Assembly (NCBI RefSeq): GCF_947500705.1
Contig: NZ_CANMSY010000006.1
Span: 62,001 to 126,000 of the forward strand
Origin: an uncultured Brachybacterium sp.
Lineage (GTDB): Bacteria; Actinomycetota; Actinomycetes; Actinomycetales; Dermabacteraceae
Length of the DNA: 64,000 nt
Direction of reading: 5' to 3'
Below the pieces are notes generated by a model that searched no databases, was not told the origin of the DNA, and saw only the letters and a program-made list of their open reading frames with translations. This document shows, one piece after another, positions 8,297-16,416 of the stretch; within the stretch, counting starts at the first letter, position 1, and every line of letters begins with the position of its first letter. The position numbers and the translations under genes were made by a program.

Positions 8297-9334
8297 ATGG
8301 AGATGCTCGATGGACTCGAGGAGGAGGCCCCGGTCAACGGCCGCGGCCCGACCCTGGAGGATGTGGCTCTGCTGGCGGGAGTCTCCCGCGCGACCGTCTC
8401 GCGGGTGGTGCGCGGTGACGTGCAGGTGCGGCGGGACAAGGTCGCCAAGGTCCAGGAGGCGGTGCGGGAGCTGGGCTATGTCCCCAACAACGCCGCCCGC
8501 AGCCTGGCCAGCCGACAGACCGGCGCGATCGCCCTGATCGTGCCCGAGCACGAATCGCGGGTCTTCACCGATCCCTTCTTCGTCAGCGCCATCTCCGGGG
8601 TCACCGCCGGACTGGAGGAGAGCGACAAGCAGCTGCTTCTGGTCCTCTCCAGCCCACAGGACCACGCACGCACCCGGCGCTTCCTGCGCGGTGGGCACGC
8701 CGACGGACTGCTGGTGGTCTCCCACCACGAGGGCGACCTCTCGGTCGAGGTGCTGACGGAGGCGGCGGTGCCGGTGGTGTTCATCGGCCGCCCTCCCGAG
8801 GGCCTGCGCGCCCCCTACGTCGACCTCGACAACATCGAGGGCGGGCGCCTGGCCGCGCGCCATCTGATCGAGCGGGGCCGGCGCCGGATCGCGATGATCT
8901 GCGGTCCGCAGGACATGCCCGCGGCGGTCGACCGGCGCATGGGCTTCGAGAAGGAGCTGGCCGACGCGGGCCTCGCACCCGCCTGGCTCTCCTTCGGAGA
9001 CTTCACCCTCGCCTCCGGGGAACGGGAGACCGCGGCGCTGCTGGAGTCGGAGACGCCTTTCGACGCGCTCTTCGCCAGCAGCGACCTGATGGCCCTCGGT
9101 GCCCTGAAGAAGCTCGAGGGACAGGGCGTGCGGGTGCCGGAGGACGTCGCCGTGATCGGCTTCGACGACATCGCCTCCGCGGCGGATGACACGATCTCGC
9201 TGACCACCGTCGTGAACCCGGGCCGACGCCTGGCCGAGCTCGGGGCCACGCTGCTGCTGGACCTGATCGCCGGCCGGGAGACTGATCAGTCCGTGGTGCT
9301 CAGCCCCGAGCTGGCGGTGCGCTCGACCACCTGA
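8297..9334 (+). CDS. LacI-family transcriptional regulator (CebR-like)
   Basis: A 345-residue repressor with the LacI helix-turn-helix at residues 18-38 (PTLEDVALLAGVSRATVSRV), the hinge NNAARSLASRQTGAIAL and a periplasmic-binding-protein-like effector domain to the end. The ATG at 8297 has GAGGGGAG just upstream. It is the last gene of the transporter operon and probably binds the twin TGAGAGCGCTCTCA sites at 4899-4939, releasing them when an imported oligosaccharide binds. Its 3' end overlaps the convergent glycosylase gene by 49 bp. Confidence 0.9.
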   Translation: MEMLDGLEEEAPVNGRGPTLEDVALLAGVSRATVSRVVRGDVQVRRDKVAKVQEAVRELGYVPNNAARSLASRQTGAIALIVPEHESRVFTDPFFVSAISGVTAGLEESDKQLLLVLSSPQDHARTRRFLRGGHADGLLVVSHHEGDLSVEVLTEAAVPVVFIGRPPEGLRAPYVDLDNIEGGRLAARHLIERGRRRIAMICGPQDMPAAVDRRMGFEKELADAGLAPAWLSFGDFTLASGERETAALLESETPFDALFASSDLMALGALKKLEGQGVRVPEDVAVIGFDDIASAADDTISLTTVVNPGRRLAELGATLLLDLIAGRETDQSVVLSPELAVRSTT

Positions 9335-9933
9335 GCGGCGGCCTTTCGTCCCCTCGCCTTGCCCTCCTCGACGATGAGCCCATGCAGCTCAGCCAGCTCG
9401 GAGACCTCGAATCCCGCAGTGGAGAGCGCCGGTGCCAGCGCTCGCCGGAAGGCGCGATAGCTGCCGGGCACCGTCGCGCCGCGGTCGCCCAGCACTCGCC
9501 GGGCGTACTCATCGCAGAGGAACGTGGGCCGCCCGAAGCAGTACATCGAGAGCGCGTCGGCCGTCTCCTCGCCGACGCCCTCGACCCCGAGCAGCTCACT
9601 GCGCAGCTGCTCGTCGCTCAGCGTCCCGGCCGCCTCGGCCCGCTCCGCCCACCAGCGGGCGAGCGACTGGACGCGGCGTGGCTTGGTACGGGGGAAGCCT
9701 GCGGGCCGGACCAGCTCCCGCACCCTCTCCTCGTCGGCTGCGGCGAGCGGCGCGGCATCCAGGAGCCCCGCCCTGCGCAGCGCCGTGAGCGCGGAGGCGG
9801 CCTGCTCCCAGCGGCTGCGCTGGACCAGCACCGCGCCGACAGCGATCTCGAAAGGCTCCTCGCCGGGCCACCACCAGCCCTGCGGGCCGTGCCGGTCACG
9901 CAGCTCGCGGTGCAGGGCTCGCAGATCGATCAT
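9286..9933 (-). CDS. HhH-GPD family DNA glycosylase / endonuclease III-like protein
   Basis: A 215-residue protein of the helix-hairpin-helix base-excision-repair superfamily. The hairpin is LLGVEGVGEETADALSMYC and the conserved Asp follows in FLCDEYARRVLG. In endonuclease III the hairpin carries the catalytic Lys (GxGxKTA); here that place holds Glu (GEET), and the C-terminal four-Cys iron-sulfur motif is absent. This resembles the monofunctional MagIII type of 3-methyladenine glycosylase more than Nth, so I expect glycosylase activity without lyase activity. It starts with an ATGA overlap on modC, as last gene of the molybdate operon, which is an odd partner. Confidence 0.8.
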   Translation of the reverse strand: MIDLRALHRELRDRHGPQGWWWPGEEPFEIAVGAVLVQRSRWEQAASALTALRRAGLLDAAPLAAADEERVRELVRPAGFPRTKPRRVQSLARWWAERAEAAGTLSDEQLRSELLGVEGVGEETADALSMYCFGRPTFLCDEYARRVLGDRGATVPGSYRAFRRALAPALSTAGFEVSELAELHGLIVEEGKARGRKAAAQVVERTASSGLSTTD

Positions 9934-10940
9934 GCCCGATAGGTTGTCACAGCCTCGGGCGGCACCTGAAGACGCACCGGGGATCCGGGCTCGAGCCGCC
10001 GCGCGGCGACCTCCTGGGGCGGCAGATCCGCGGAGAGGTCCTCGGTGCGCAGGCGCACCAGATCTCCGCTGGGTGCGAGGGAGCGCACCGTGCGGGGGAT
10101 GCCCCCGGAGCCCACCAGCGCCACCTTCGCAGGACGGAAGGCGGCATGAACCACCTCGCCTGCGCCGTGCGCGGCATGAGCCGGCAGGCAGGCACCGTCT
10201 GCCAGGACCACGGCTCGGCCGTCCCAGCGGCCGCTGACGAGGTTGAGCCCTGCGAAGCGGGCGGTGAAGGCGGTGCGAGGGCGGCGCAGCAGCTCCTGCG
10301 TCGGCCCCTGTTCGATCAGCCGACCGGCCTCGAGCACCGCGATCCGATCCGCGAGGGTCAGCGCATCGAGCACATCATGGGTGACGATGATCGCCGTGCG
10401 CTCGGCCAGGAAGCACCGCAGCTGCTCCCGCAGGGCAGGAGCGACATCGATGTCGAGCGCCGCCATCGGCTCATCCAGCAGCAGCAGGCGCGGCCGTGCG
10501 GCGAGCGCCCGGGCGATCGCCACCCGCTGCGCCTGCCCGCCGGAGAGCTGGGAGGGTCGACGAGCTGCGAGCTCCGGGATGCCGAGCTCCGCGAGCCAGC
10601 GCTCGGCCTCCTGCCGCGCGCGAGCCCTGCCTGCGCCCTGGGCGCGCAGGGCGAACATGATGTTCCCGAGCGCGGTGAGATGGGGGAACAGCACCGGATC
10701 CTGGGAGAGGGTGGTGACCTTCCGCTCATGCGGAGGGACCCAGCGGCGCTCGCCGGTCAGCACCCGGTCGTCCAGCACGATCCGCCCGCTCGCGGGGTGC
10801 AGGGCCCCGGAGATCAGCGACAGCACGGTGGACTTCCCGGCGCCGTTGGGGCCGATCACGGCGAGGGTCTCGCCGCCGGCGACGGTCAGCTCGAGGTCGA
10901 GCCCGCGCTCGGGGACGACGGCCCGGAGGGACAGGCTCAT
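9930..10940 (-). CDS. modC: Molybdate ABC transporter ATP-binding protein
   Basis: A 336-residue ATPase. Walker [10 protein letters not shown] is at residues 30-38, the signature [15 protein letters not shown] near 130, and Walker [15 protein letters not shown]-terminal region of about 110 residues (from [13 protein letters not shown]) has the TOBE/MOP character typical of ModC, where it binds oxyanion. It powers the ModB permease. The gene overlaps modB upstream (ATGA) and the glycosylase downstream by 4 bp. A general CysA/PotA-like assignment is excluded by the modA-modB context. Confidence 0.9.
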   Translation of the reverse strand: MSLSLRAVVPERGLDLELTVAGGETLAVIGPNGAGKSTVLSLISGALHPASGRIVLDDRVLTGERRWVPPHERKVTTLSQDPVLFPHLTALGNIMFALRAQGAGRARARQEAERWLAELGIPELAARRPSQLSGGQAQRVAIARALAARPRLLLLDEPMAALDIDVAPALREQLRCFLAERTAIIVTHDVLDALTLADRIAVLEAGRLIEQGPTQELLRRPRTAFTARFAGLNLVSGRWDGRAVVLADGACLPAHAAHGAGEVVHAAFRPAKVALVGSGGIPRTVRSLAPSGDLVRLRTEDLSADLPPQEVAARRLEPGSPVRLQVPPEAVTTYRA

Positions 10941-11707
10941 GAGGGCACCCTCCGGCGGGCCACGGCGATCACCGCGACCGCGACGATCATCAGCACGAAG
11001 GACAGCGCGACAGCAGCCTCGGGGTCGCTCTCGCGCTGCAGATAGATCTCCAGCGGCAGCGTGCGCGTGGTGCCCTGCAGAGAGCCCGCGAAGGTGATCG
11101 TCGCCCCGAACTCGCCGAGCGCGCGGGCGAAGGAGAGCACCGTCCCGGAGAGCAGGGCCGGCATCACCAGCGGCAGCGTCACCCGCAGCAGGACGCGGGA
11201 GGGCCGGGCCCCGAGCGAGGCCGCCGCGGCCTCATAGCGCGTGCCGGCGGTGCGCAGCGCACCCTCGAGGCTGATCACCAGGAAGGGCAGCGCCACGAAG
11301 GTCTGGGCGAGCACCACCGCCGTCGTGGAGAAGGCGATCTGCAGGCCCAGCACCTCGAGATGCCCACCCAGCAGGCCCTGCCGGCCGAAGGTGTACAGCA
11401 GCGCGATGCCGCCCACCACCGGGGGCAGGACCAGCGGGATCAGCACCAGCGAGCGCAGCAGCGAGAGGCCGCGGAACTCGGAGCGGGCCAGCAGCAGCGA
11501 CATCGGCACGCCGCACAGCACGCAGAGCGCGGCGCTGGCCGCAGAGGTCTGCAGGCTCAGCCGCAGCGCCGCGAGCGAGGACTCGCTGGTGATCAGCTCT
11601 CCGAAGTGCGTCCAATGGACGCGCAGCGCCATCGCCATCAGCGGCAGCAGCACGAACAGCCCGCCCAGCAGGGCCGGGATCAGCACCCAGCGGGGCAGGG
11701 AGCTCAT
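10937..11707 (-). CDS. modB: Molybdate ABC transporter permease
   Basis: A 256-residue inner-membrane permease with five to six hydrophobic segments, starting [20 protein letters not shown]. The conserved loop [18 protein letters not shown] and the following [16 protein letters not shown] are typical of ModB/CysT permeases. Start and stop both overlap neighbours by 4 bp, so the stoichiometry of modA, modB and modC is set by coupled translation. It forms the channel for molybdate (possibly tungstate). Confidence 0.92.
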   Translation of the reverse strand: MSSLPRWVLIPALLGGLFVLLPLMAMALRVHWTHFGELITSESSLAALRLSLQTSAASAALCVLCGVPMSLLLARSEFRGLSLLRSLVLIPLVLPPVVGGIALLYTFGRQGLLGGHLEVLGLQIAFSTTAVVLAQTFVALPFLVISLEGALRTAGTRYEAAAASLGARPSRVLLRVTLPLVMPALLSGTVLSFARALGEFGATITFAGSLQGTTRTLPLEIYLQRESDPEAAVALSFVLMIVAVAVIAVARRRVPS

Positions 11708-12465
11708 GGTGCGTCGAACCCGTGACCGGCGAGGATCTCCTGCCCGGTCTTCCCGGTGACGAGCTCCACGAACTCCTGGCCGAGCTCCGCGTTCGCGGCA
11801 TCTCCCACCGTGGTGATCGGGTAGGTGTTCACGGCGCTCGCGGCCTCGGCGAACTCGATGCCCTCCACGGCGTCCCCCGCCGTCCGCACGTCGGTGACGT
11901 AGACCAGACCCGCATCCGCCTCACCGCTGGTGACCTTGTTCAGCACATCGGTGACGGACTGCTCTTCGCTGACCGGGGCGAACTCGAGCCCGGTCGCCTC
12001 CTCGACGGTCTCGGTCGCCGCGCCGCAGGGGACCTCGGCCGCGCAGACGACGAGGTTCAGGTCCTCGGCGGTCAAGGACTGCAGATCGGCGACATCGGCG
12101 GGGTTGCCGCGCGGCACCGCGATCATGAGCGTGTTGGCGGCGAAATCCACCGGATCCGCGCCCTGGAGCCCGGCCTCGACGAGCGTGTCCATGGTGCTGG
12201 TGTTCGCCGAGGCGAAGACGTCCGCCGGGGCGCCCTGCCGGATCTGCTCGACCAGGGTGGAGGAACCGGCGAAGTTGAACTCCACGTCGACCCCCTCGTG
12301 CTCGGACTCGAACTGCTCGCCGAGCTCTTCGAAGGGCTCCTGGAGGGACGCGGCGGCGAAGAGGTGCAGGGTGACGGGCCGCCCAGCCTCCTCGGCAGCT
12401 CCGCAGCCCGTGGCCAGCAGGGTGATCCCGGCCGCAGCGGCGATCAGTCGGGCGTGCCTGATCAT
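11704..12465 (-). CDS. modA: Molybdate-binding lipoprotein
   Basis: A 253-residue extracellular binding protein. The signal peptide ends in lipobox LATGC with Cys at residue 21. The mature part begins with [22 protein letters not shown], the ModA opening that carries an anion-binding Ser, and continues with [25 protein letters not shown], the second binding loop. I use the ATG at 12465 (ATGA overlap with the regulator gene) rather than an upstream in-frame start, because only this one leaves a proper signal peptide. Confidence 0.94.
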   Translation of the reverse strand: MIRHARLIAAAAGITLLATGCGAAEEAGRPVTLHLFAAASLQEPFEELGEQFESEHEGVDVEFNFAGSSTLVEQIRQGAPADVFASANTSTMDTLVEAGLQGADPVDFAANTLMIAVPRGNPADVADLQSLTAEDLNLVVCAAEVPCGAATETVEEATGLEFAPVSEEQSVTDVLNKVTSGEADAGLVYVTDVRTAGDAVEGIEFAEAASAVNTYPITTVGDAANAELGQEFVELVTGKTGQEILAGHGFDAP

Positions 12466-12854
12466 GGCGCCTCCACCACGACCTGGGTGGCCTTCACGAC
12501 GGCGGTGGCGACCTTGCCGGGCTCGAGACCCAGCTCGCGGGCGGCTTCGCTGCTCATCAGGGAGACCACGCGGAAGGGGCCGCACTGCAGCTCGACCTGC
12601 GCCATGACGGTGTCCATGACGACCTTCGTCACCAGGCCCACGAAGCGATTGCGGGCGGAGGAGGCCGTCGCTCCGTGCAGCTCCGGGGTCACCGCCAGCT
12701 CGCGGGCGAGCCGCGCGACCTCGGTGCCTTCGAGGATCTTCCGGCCCGCGTCATCGGAACCCGCCGCGAGGTTCCCCTTCTCGATCCAGCGCCGGACGGT
12801 GTCCTCGCTGACCCCGAGGAAGGTTGCGGCCTCACGAACTCGCATCTGCGTCAT
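12462..12854 (-). CDS. HTH-TOBE molybdate-responsive regulator or molybdate-binding protein
   Basis: A 130-residue protein. The N-terminal half is a MerR/excisionase-type helix-turn-helix (MRVREAATFLGVSEDTVRRW). The C-terminal half is a Mop/TOBE domain (ARNRFVGLVTKVVMDTVMAQ... VVSLMSSEAARELGLEPG), which binds molybdate. This two-part design is common in actinobacterial mod operons and suggests oxyanion-controlled DNA binding. It is the promoter-proximal gene, overlaps modA by 4 bp, and has a -10-like TATCAT 7 nt upstream of the ATG. An upstream in-frame ATG at 12878 would add residues that bury this promoter. Confidence 0.85.
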   Translation of the reverse strand: MTQMRVREAATFLGVSEDTVRRWIEKGNLAAGSDDAGRKILEGTEVARLARELAVTPELHGATASSARNRFVGLVTKVVMDTVMAQVELQCGPFRVVSLMSSEAARELGLEPGKVATAVVKATQVVVEAP

Positions 12855-12861
12855 GGAGTGG

Positions 12862-12882
12862 ATGATACAGCCGCACATGCGG
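12862..12882 (-). promoter_or_regulatory. Leaderless promoter and inverted repeat before the mod operon
   Basis: On the minus strand TATCAT (12867 down to 12862) ends 7 nt before the ATG at 12854. Directly upstream, CCGCA-CA-TGCGG (12871-12882) is a 5-bp inverted repeat lying where a repressor would block RNA polymerase, a plausible site for the HTH-TOBE protein. No good -35 is visible. Confidence 0.4.
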
Positions 12883-12894
12883 GAACTTCAGGCC

Positions 12895-13908
12895 TCAGGC
12901 GGCGAGCAGCACCCCGGCCAGCGCGAGGGCGGCGACCAGCAGGGTGGACAGCGCGGCGAGGGCGAGCGGGCGGGGGCCCACCTGGACCAGGTTCCGAATC
13001 TTCACACCGGTGCCGAGCGCGAACATCGCCCCGGCGAGCAGGCTCGTCTGCAGCAGCGCGCCCACCTCGAGGACGCTCCCGGGCGGCGGGACGAAGGATC
13101 GCACGAGCACCATCGCCAGGAACCCGAGCACGAACAGGGGCACCAGCGGGGGACGCTTCCCATCGGCCGCCCCCTCGCGCCGCTGCTGAAGGCTCAGCAC
13201 AGCCATCACCGGGGCGAGCATCAGCACCCGGGCGAGCTTGACGATCACCGCGACGCTCAGCGCCGCACCGCCCAGCGCCCCGCCGGCAGCGACCACCTGT
13301 GCGACCTCATGGATCGACGCGCCCGCCCAGAGGCCGGCGGTCTCGGGCTCCAGCCGCAGCAGCGCCGCGACGGCAGGCACCGCGGCGATCATCAGGGTGC
13401 CGCACAGCACCACGAGGGCGATCGCGGTGATCGTGCGCTCCTCATGCTCCTCCTCGGGATCGGTGACGCCCGCGGCGGCCGCCACCGCAGCGGCCCCGCA
13501 GATCGAGAAGCCGCAGGCCACCAGGATCGTCAGGCCCTTCTCGACCCCGAGCGCCCGACCGATCAGGACGGTCCCGAGGATCCCGCCGGCGACCACGACC
13601 ACCACGACCAGGAGCATCGGGACGCCGAGGGCGAGCAGATCGCCGAGCACCACCTGCAGGCCCAGCAGCACGATCCCCGCCCGCAGCAGCTTCTTCGCCG
13701 CGACGGACAGCCCCGGGGTGAGGGCACGCGGCAGGGTGGTGAGATTCGCGGTGAGGATCCCGACGGCGATCGCGATGACCAGTGCGCTCACGCCCGGCAG
13801 CACCGTCGAGGCCAGGATCGACACCGCCGCCACTGCGAGGGAGAGCACGATCCCCGGCCAGACGGAGAGACGGGGGACCGGGGGAGCGGCGGCGGTGCTG
13901 AGGGACAT
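12895..13908 (-). CDS. YeiH-family putative sulfate exporter / transporter
   Basis: A 337-residue integral membrane protein with about ten hydrophobic segments. YeiH-family landmarks are VAAKKLLRAGIVLLGLQ, the central FSICGAAAVAAAAG signature and WAGASIHEVAQVVAAGGALG. The family is named as putative sulfate exporters; transport has been shown for few members. The ATG at 13908 was preferred because it starts just before the first helix. The gene is divergent from a LysR-type gene, the same pairing as yeiE-yeiH in enterobacteria, so that regulator probably controls it. Confidence 0.88.
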   Translation of the reverse strand: MSLSTAAAPPVPRLSVWPGIVLSLAVAAVSILASTVLPGVSALVIAIAVGILTANLTTLPRALTPGLSVAAKKLLRAGIVLLGLQVVLGDLLALGVPMLLVVVVVVAGGILGTVLIGRALGVEKGLTILVACGFSICGAAAVAAAAGVTDPEEEHEERTITAIALVVLCGTLMIAAVPAVAALLRLEPETAGLWAGASIHEVAQVVAAGGALGGAALSVAVIVKLARVLMLAPVMAVLSLQQRREGAADGKRPPLVPLFVLGFLAMVLVRSFVPPPGSVLEVGALLQTSLLAGAMFALGTGVKIRNLVQVGPRPLALAALSTLLVAALALAGVLLAA

Positions 13909-13963
13909 GAGCTGAACCGTCCCATCCCGCGTCACCGCCCGGTAGAGGGCAGTTCGCGACCCC

Positions 13964-13984
13964 GGCATATGATTCTGATATGCC
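13964..13984 (+). promoter_or_regulatory. Inverted repeat covering the -10 box and start codon of the LysR gene
   Basis: GGCATAT (13964-13970), 7 nt, ATATGCC (13978-13984) is a perfect 7-bp inverted repeat of the size of a LysR box. TATGAT at 13968-13973 is a -10 hexamer 6 nt before the ATG at 13980. The site thus overlaps both the promoter and the start codon, fitting negative autoregulation and control of the divergent transporter. Confidence 0.7.
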
Positions 13985-14888
13985 TGATGCCCTCCCGAAC
14001 CTGCAGGCCCTCGCGCTGTTCCTCGCCGTCGTCGACGAGGGCGGGCTCGGGGCGGGCGCTCGGAGGCTGAACCTGCACCAGCCCAACGCCAGCCGCATGA
14101 TCGCCCAGCTCGAGACGCAGGCCGGCACCGCGCTGCTGGACCGCGGCCCACGCGGCTCCCGACCCACCTCGGCCGGACTGCTCTACGCGGCCCACGCCCG
14201 CGAGCTGCTCGAGGCGGCAGAGGAGTTCTCCGCCTGGCTCCGCCACAGCCGTGACGAGGACGCCCGGGAGCTCCGCGTGGGGGTGAGCATGACGATCGCC
14301 GAGCACCTGATGCCGGCCTGGCTCACCGAGCTGCGGCGCCTGAGCCCGCGCGTGCGGGTGGACCTGGAGGTGCTGAACTCCACCCAGGTGCTCGCCGGCG
14401 TCCACGACGGTCACCTGCAGCTGGGCTTCGTGGAGACCCCTCACGTGCCGCGCGGCGTGAACGCGAAGGCACTGCGTGAGGACGAGCTGGTGGTGGTCGT
14501 CGCGCCCGGGCATCCCTGGGCGCTCGGCGCAGAACCGCTGGAGCCTGCCGAGCTCGCCCGGACCCCGCTGGTGGTGCGCGAGGGAGGCTCCGGCACCCGG
14601 GACGCCTTCGAGGAGCTGCTGCCGGAGGCGGCCCGGACCCCGCCGGTGCAGGAGCTCGGCAGCAATGCCGCGGTGCGGATCGCGGTGGCCTCCGGGGCGG
14701 GGCCGGCGGTGCTGAGCATGCTCGCAGTGCGCTCCTCCCTCGAGGCCGGACAGCTGCACCGGGTGCCCGTGGCGGACATGCGACTGCATCGCCTGCTCAC
14801 AGCGGTGTGGAGCGGTCCCCGTCGGCTCAGCGGACCGGCCGCGGAGCTGGTCGCGGTCGCCGCCGCCCCCGCGCGCGCGGATCGCTGA
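13980..14888 (+). CDS. LysR-family transcriptional regulator (YeiE-like context)
   Basis: A 302-residue regulator. The winged helix-turn-helix occupies residues 1-60 (LQALALFLAVVDEGGLGAGARRLNLHQPNASRM), then the linker helix and a two-lobe effector domain (LRVGVSMTIAEHLMPAWL... VVVVAPGHPWA...). It is divergent from the YeiH-type transporter with 71 bp between start codons. It is probably translated from a leaderless mRNA, since a -10 hexamer lies 6 nt before the ATG. The effector is unknown; sulfite/sulfate-type compounds are plausible from the partner gene only. Confidence 0.88.
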   Translation: MPDALPNLQALALFLAVVDEGGLGAGARRLNLHQPNASRMIAQLETQAGTALLDRGPRGSRPTSAGLLYAAHARELLEAAEEFSAWLRHSRDEDARELRVGVSMTIAEHLMPAWLTELRRLSPRVRVDLEVLNSTQVLAGVHDGHLQLGFVETPHVPRGVNAKALREDELVVVVAPGHPWALGAEPLEPAELARTPLVVREGGSGTRDAFEELLPEAARTPPVQELGSNAAVRIAVASGAGPAVLSMLAVRSSLEAGQLHRVPVADMRLHRLLTAVWSGPRRLSGPAAELVAVAAAPARADR

Positions 14889-14897
14889 GTGCGCGGG

Positions 14898-14903
14898 TAG
14901 GTT
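14898..14903 (+). promoter_or_regulatory. Candidate leaderless -10 box before the cupin gene
   Basis: TAGGTT ends 6 nt before the ATG at 14910 and no Shine-Dalgarno is present. The site lies directly after the LysR stop codon. Confidence 0.45.
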
Positions 14904-14909
14904 CGAGGC

Positions 14910-15260
14910 ATGCCGATCCTCACCAACACCGCCGAGCAGCCCGACGAGCCCCGGCGCGGCCCCGTCTGGTCCATCGCCGAGCCGGAGCGGGAACTGGACT
15001 CGAACCTGATCCGCCTGCCCGCCGGCGACAGCATCCCCTCCCATCTCGGAGCCGAGGTGGACACGCTCATCCATGTGGTGCGCGGCGGCGGCACCCTGCT
15101 CACCGAGGAGGGGGAGACGTCTCTGCGACCGGGCGACGTGGCGCTGCTGCCCCGGCACACGGTGCGCGGCTTCCGCGCCGGCGAGGACGGACTGGAATAC
15201 CTGACCGTCCACCGTCGGCGGCAGGGGCTGCGCATCCAGAGCCGCCCGGGCTCCACCTGA
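14910..15260 (+). CDS. Cupin-domain protein
   Basis: A 116-residue single cupin domain. Motif 1 is partly seen in IPSHLGAEVDTLIHVVRGGGTL and motif 2 in LRPGDVALLPRHTVRGFRAGEDG. One His of the metal site is present in motif 1 (SHLG) and one in motif 2 (RHTV), so metal binding is possible but incomplete relative to the full consensus. No enzymatic role can be assigned. It has its own leaderless-type promoter and lies between the LysR gene and the NYN gene, without obvious link to either. Confidence 0.75.
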   Translation: MPILTNTAEQPDEPRRGPVWSIAEPERELDSNLIRLPAGDSIPSHLGAEVDTLIHVVRGGGTLLTEEGETSLRPGDVALLPRHTVRGFRAGEDGLEYLTVHRRRQGLRIQSRPGST

Positions 15261-15286
15261 GGTCGTAGGCACCCCGCCACAGAGGG

Positions 15287-15292
15287 CAGACT
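15287..15292 (+). promoter_or_regulatory. Candidate leaderless -10 box before the NYN gene
   Basis: CAGACT ends 6 nt before the ATG at 15299, matching the TAnnnT-N6-ATG pattern apart from the first base. No ribosome-binding site is visible. Confidence 0.35.
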
Positions 15293-15298
15293 GGACCC

Positions 15299-16324
15299 AT
15301 GGCAGATTCTCTGGATTCCCGCGTTGCCGTCTATCTGGACTTCGACAACATCGTCATGTCCTGGTACGACCGAGTGCATGGACGGCAGGCGTACAGCCGC
15401 GACCGTCAGCGCATCGCCGAGGATCCCACCGAGCCCGAGATCGCCGAGCGGCTCGCGAAGGCGACGGTCGACGTCGGCGCCGTGATCGACTACGCGGCAT
15501 CGTTCGGCTCGCTCATGCTCACCCGCGCCTATGCGGACTGGTCCTCCCCGGTCAACGCGATCTATCGCAGCCAGCTGGTGGCCCGTGCCGTGGACCTCGT
15601 GCAGCTGTTCCCCGCCGCGGCCTATGCGAAGAACGGCGCGGACATCCGCCTGGCGGTGGACACGGTCGAGGACCTCTACCTGATGCCGGACCTCACCCAT
15701 GTGGTGATCGTCGCCGGCGACTCCGATTACGTCCCCCTCGCGCAGCGCTGCCGGCGCCTGGGCCGCTACGTGATCGCGATGGGCGTGGCCGGTTCCACCG
15801 CGAAGTCCCTGGCTGCCGCCTGCGACGAGTTCGAGTCCTACGAGAACCTGCCCGGCGTGGAGCGCCCCGTCGCACCGCAGCGGTCGCGGTCGCGGCGCGG
15901 CGGCGGGATCGCCGCTGCACAGAGCTCCGGTGACAGCACCAGCACCAGCACCGCCGGTGGCGAGGGCGGTAACCAGCGCACCCGCTCCCGGCGCTCCGCC
16001 GACGCCGACGCCAAGGCGCGCGCCGCCGAGGCCGCCGCGGAGGAGGCCGCTGAAGCCGCCGAAGAGGCCGAGGACGAGGAGGTGGGTGAGGATCCCCGCG
16101 AGGCCGCCACCCAGCTGCTCCAGCGCGCGCTGCAGCTCGGCGATCGCGGGGACAGCGACTGGCTGCACGCTTCTGCGGTGAAGTCCCACATGCGTCGGAT
16201 GGACTCCTCCTTCAGCGAGAAGGCGATCGGATTCAGGTCCTTCAACGACTTCCTCAAAGGCAATGCGGAGATCGCCGAGCTCGAGGAGAGCGGGCATGAG
16301 CGACTGGTCCGGGCGAAGGACTGA
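15299..16324 (+). CDS. NYN-domain ribonuclease-like protein with C-terminal LOTUS/OST-HTH-like domain
   Basis: A 341-residue protein in three parts. Residues 1-180 are a NYN/PIN-like nuclease domain (LabA/DUF88 type) with acidic motifs VYLDFDN (Asp14, Asp16), ADIRLAVDTVEDLY and VVIVAGDSDYVPLAQRC, the expected metal-binding set. Residues ~185-265 are a low-complexity Ser/Thr, then Ala/Glu-rich linker. Residues ~270-341 (ATQLLQRALQLGD... WLHASAVKSHMRRMD... GFRSFNDFL) resemble an OST-HTH/LOTUS RNA-binding domain. It is probably an RNA-processing or RNA-decay enzyme; substrates are unknown. Confidence 0.85.
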   Translation: MADSLDSRVAVYLDFDNIVMSWYDRVHGRQAYSRDRQRIAEDPTEPEIAERLAKATVDVGAVIDYAASFGSLMLTRAYADWSSPVNAIYRSQLVARAVDLVQLFPAAAYAKNGADIRLAVDTVEDLYLMPDLTHVVIVAGDSDYVPLAQRCRRLGRYVIAMGVAGSTAKSLAAACDEFESYENLPGVERPVAPQRSRSRRGGGIAAAQSSGDSTSTSTAGGEGGNQRTRSRRSADADAKARAAEAAAEEAAEAAEEAEDEEVGEDPREAATQLLQRALQLGDRGDSDWLHASAVKSHMRRMDSSFSEKAIGFRSFNDFLKGNAEIAELEESGHERLVRAKD

Positions 16325-16416
16325 ACCCGCCGCGGAACCCTCCGCTGCGGCGACACCGTGACACGCGACACGCCGCAGGGCGATACTGAGGGTCCCCGAC
16401 GAAGGAGGGTCTTCCC

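Noticed and set aside
11722-14070. 782-codon plus-strand frame across modA, the HTH-TOBE gene and the YeiH gene
   Set aside because: Runs opposite three recognisable genes; Gln/Arg/His-rich shadow.
16328-16352. GC-rich hairpin after the NYN gene as terminator
   Set aside because: The stem is interrupted by a bulge and no T run follows; too weak to list.
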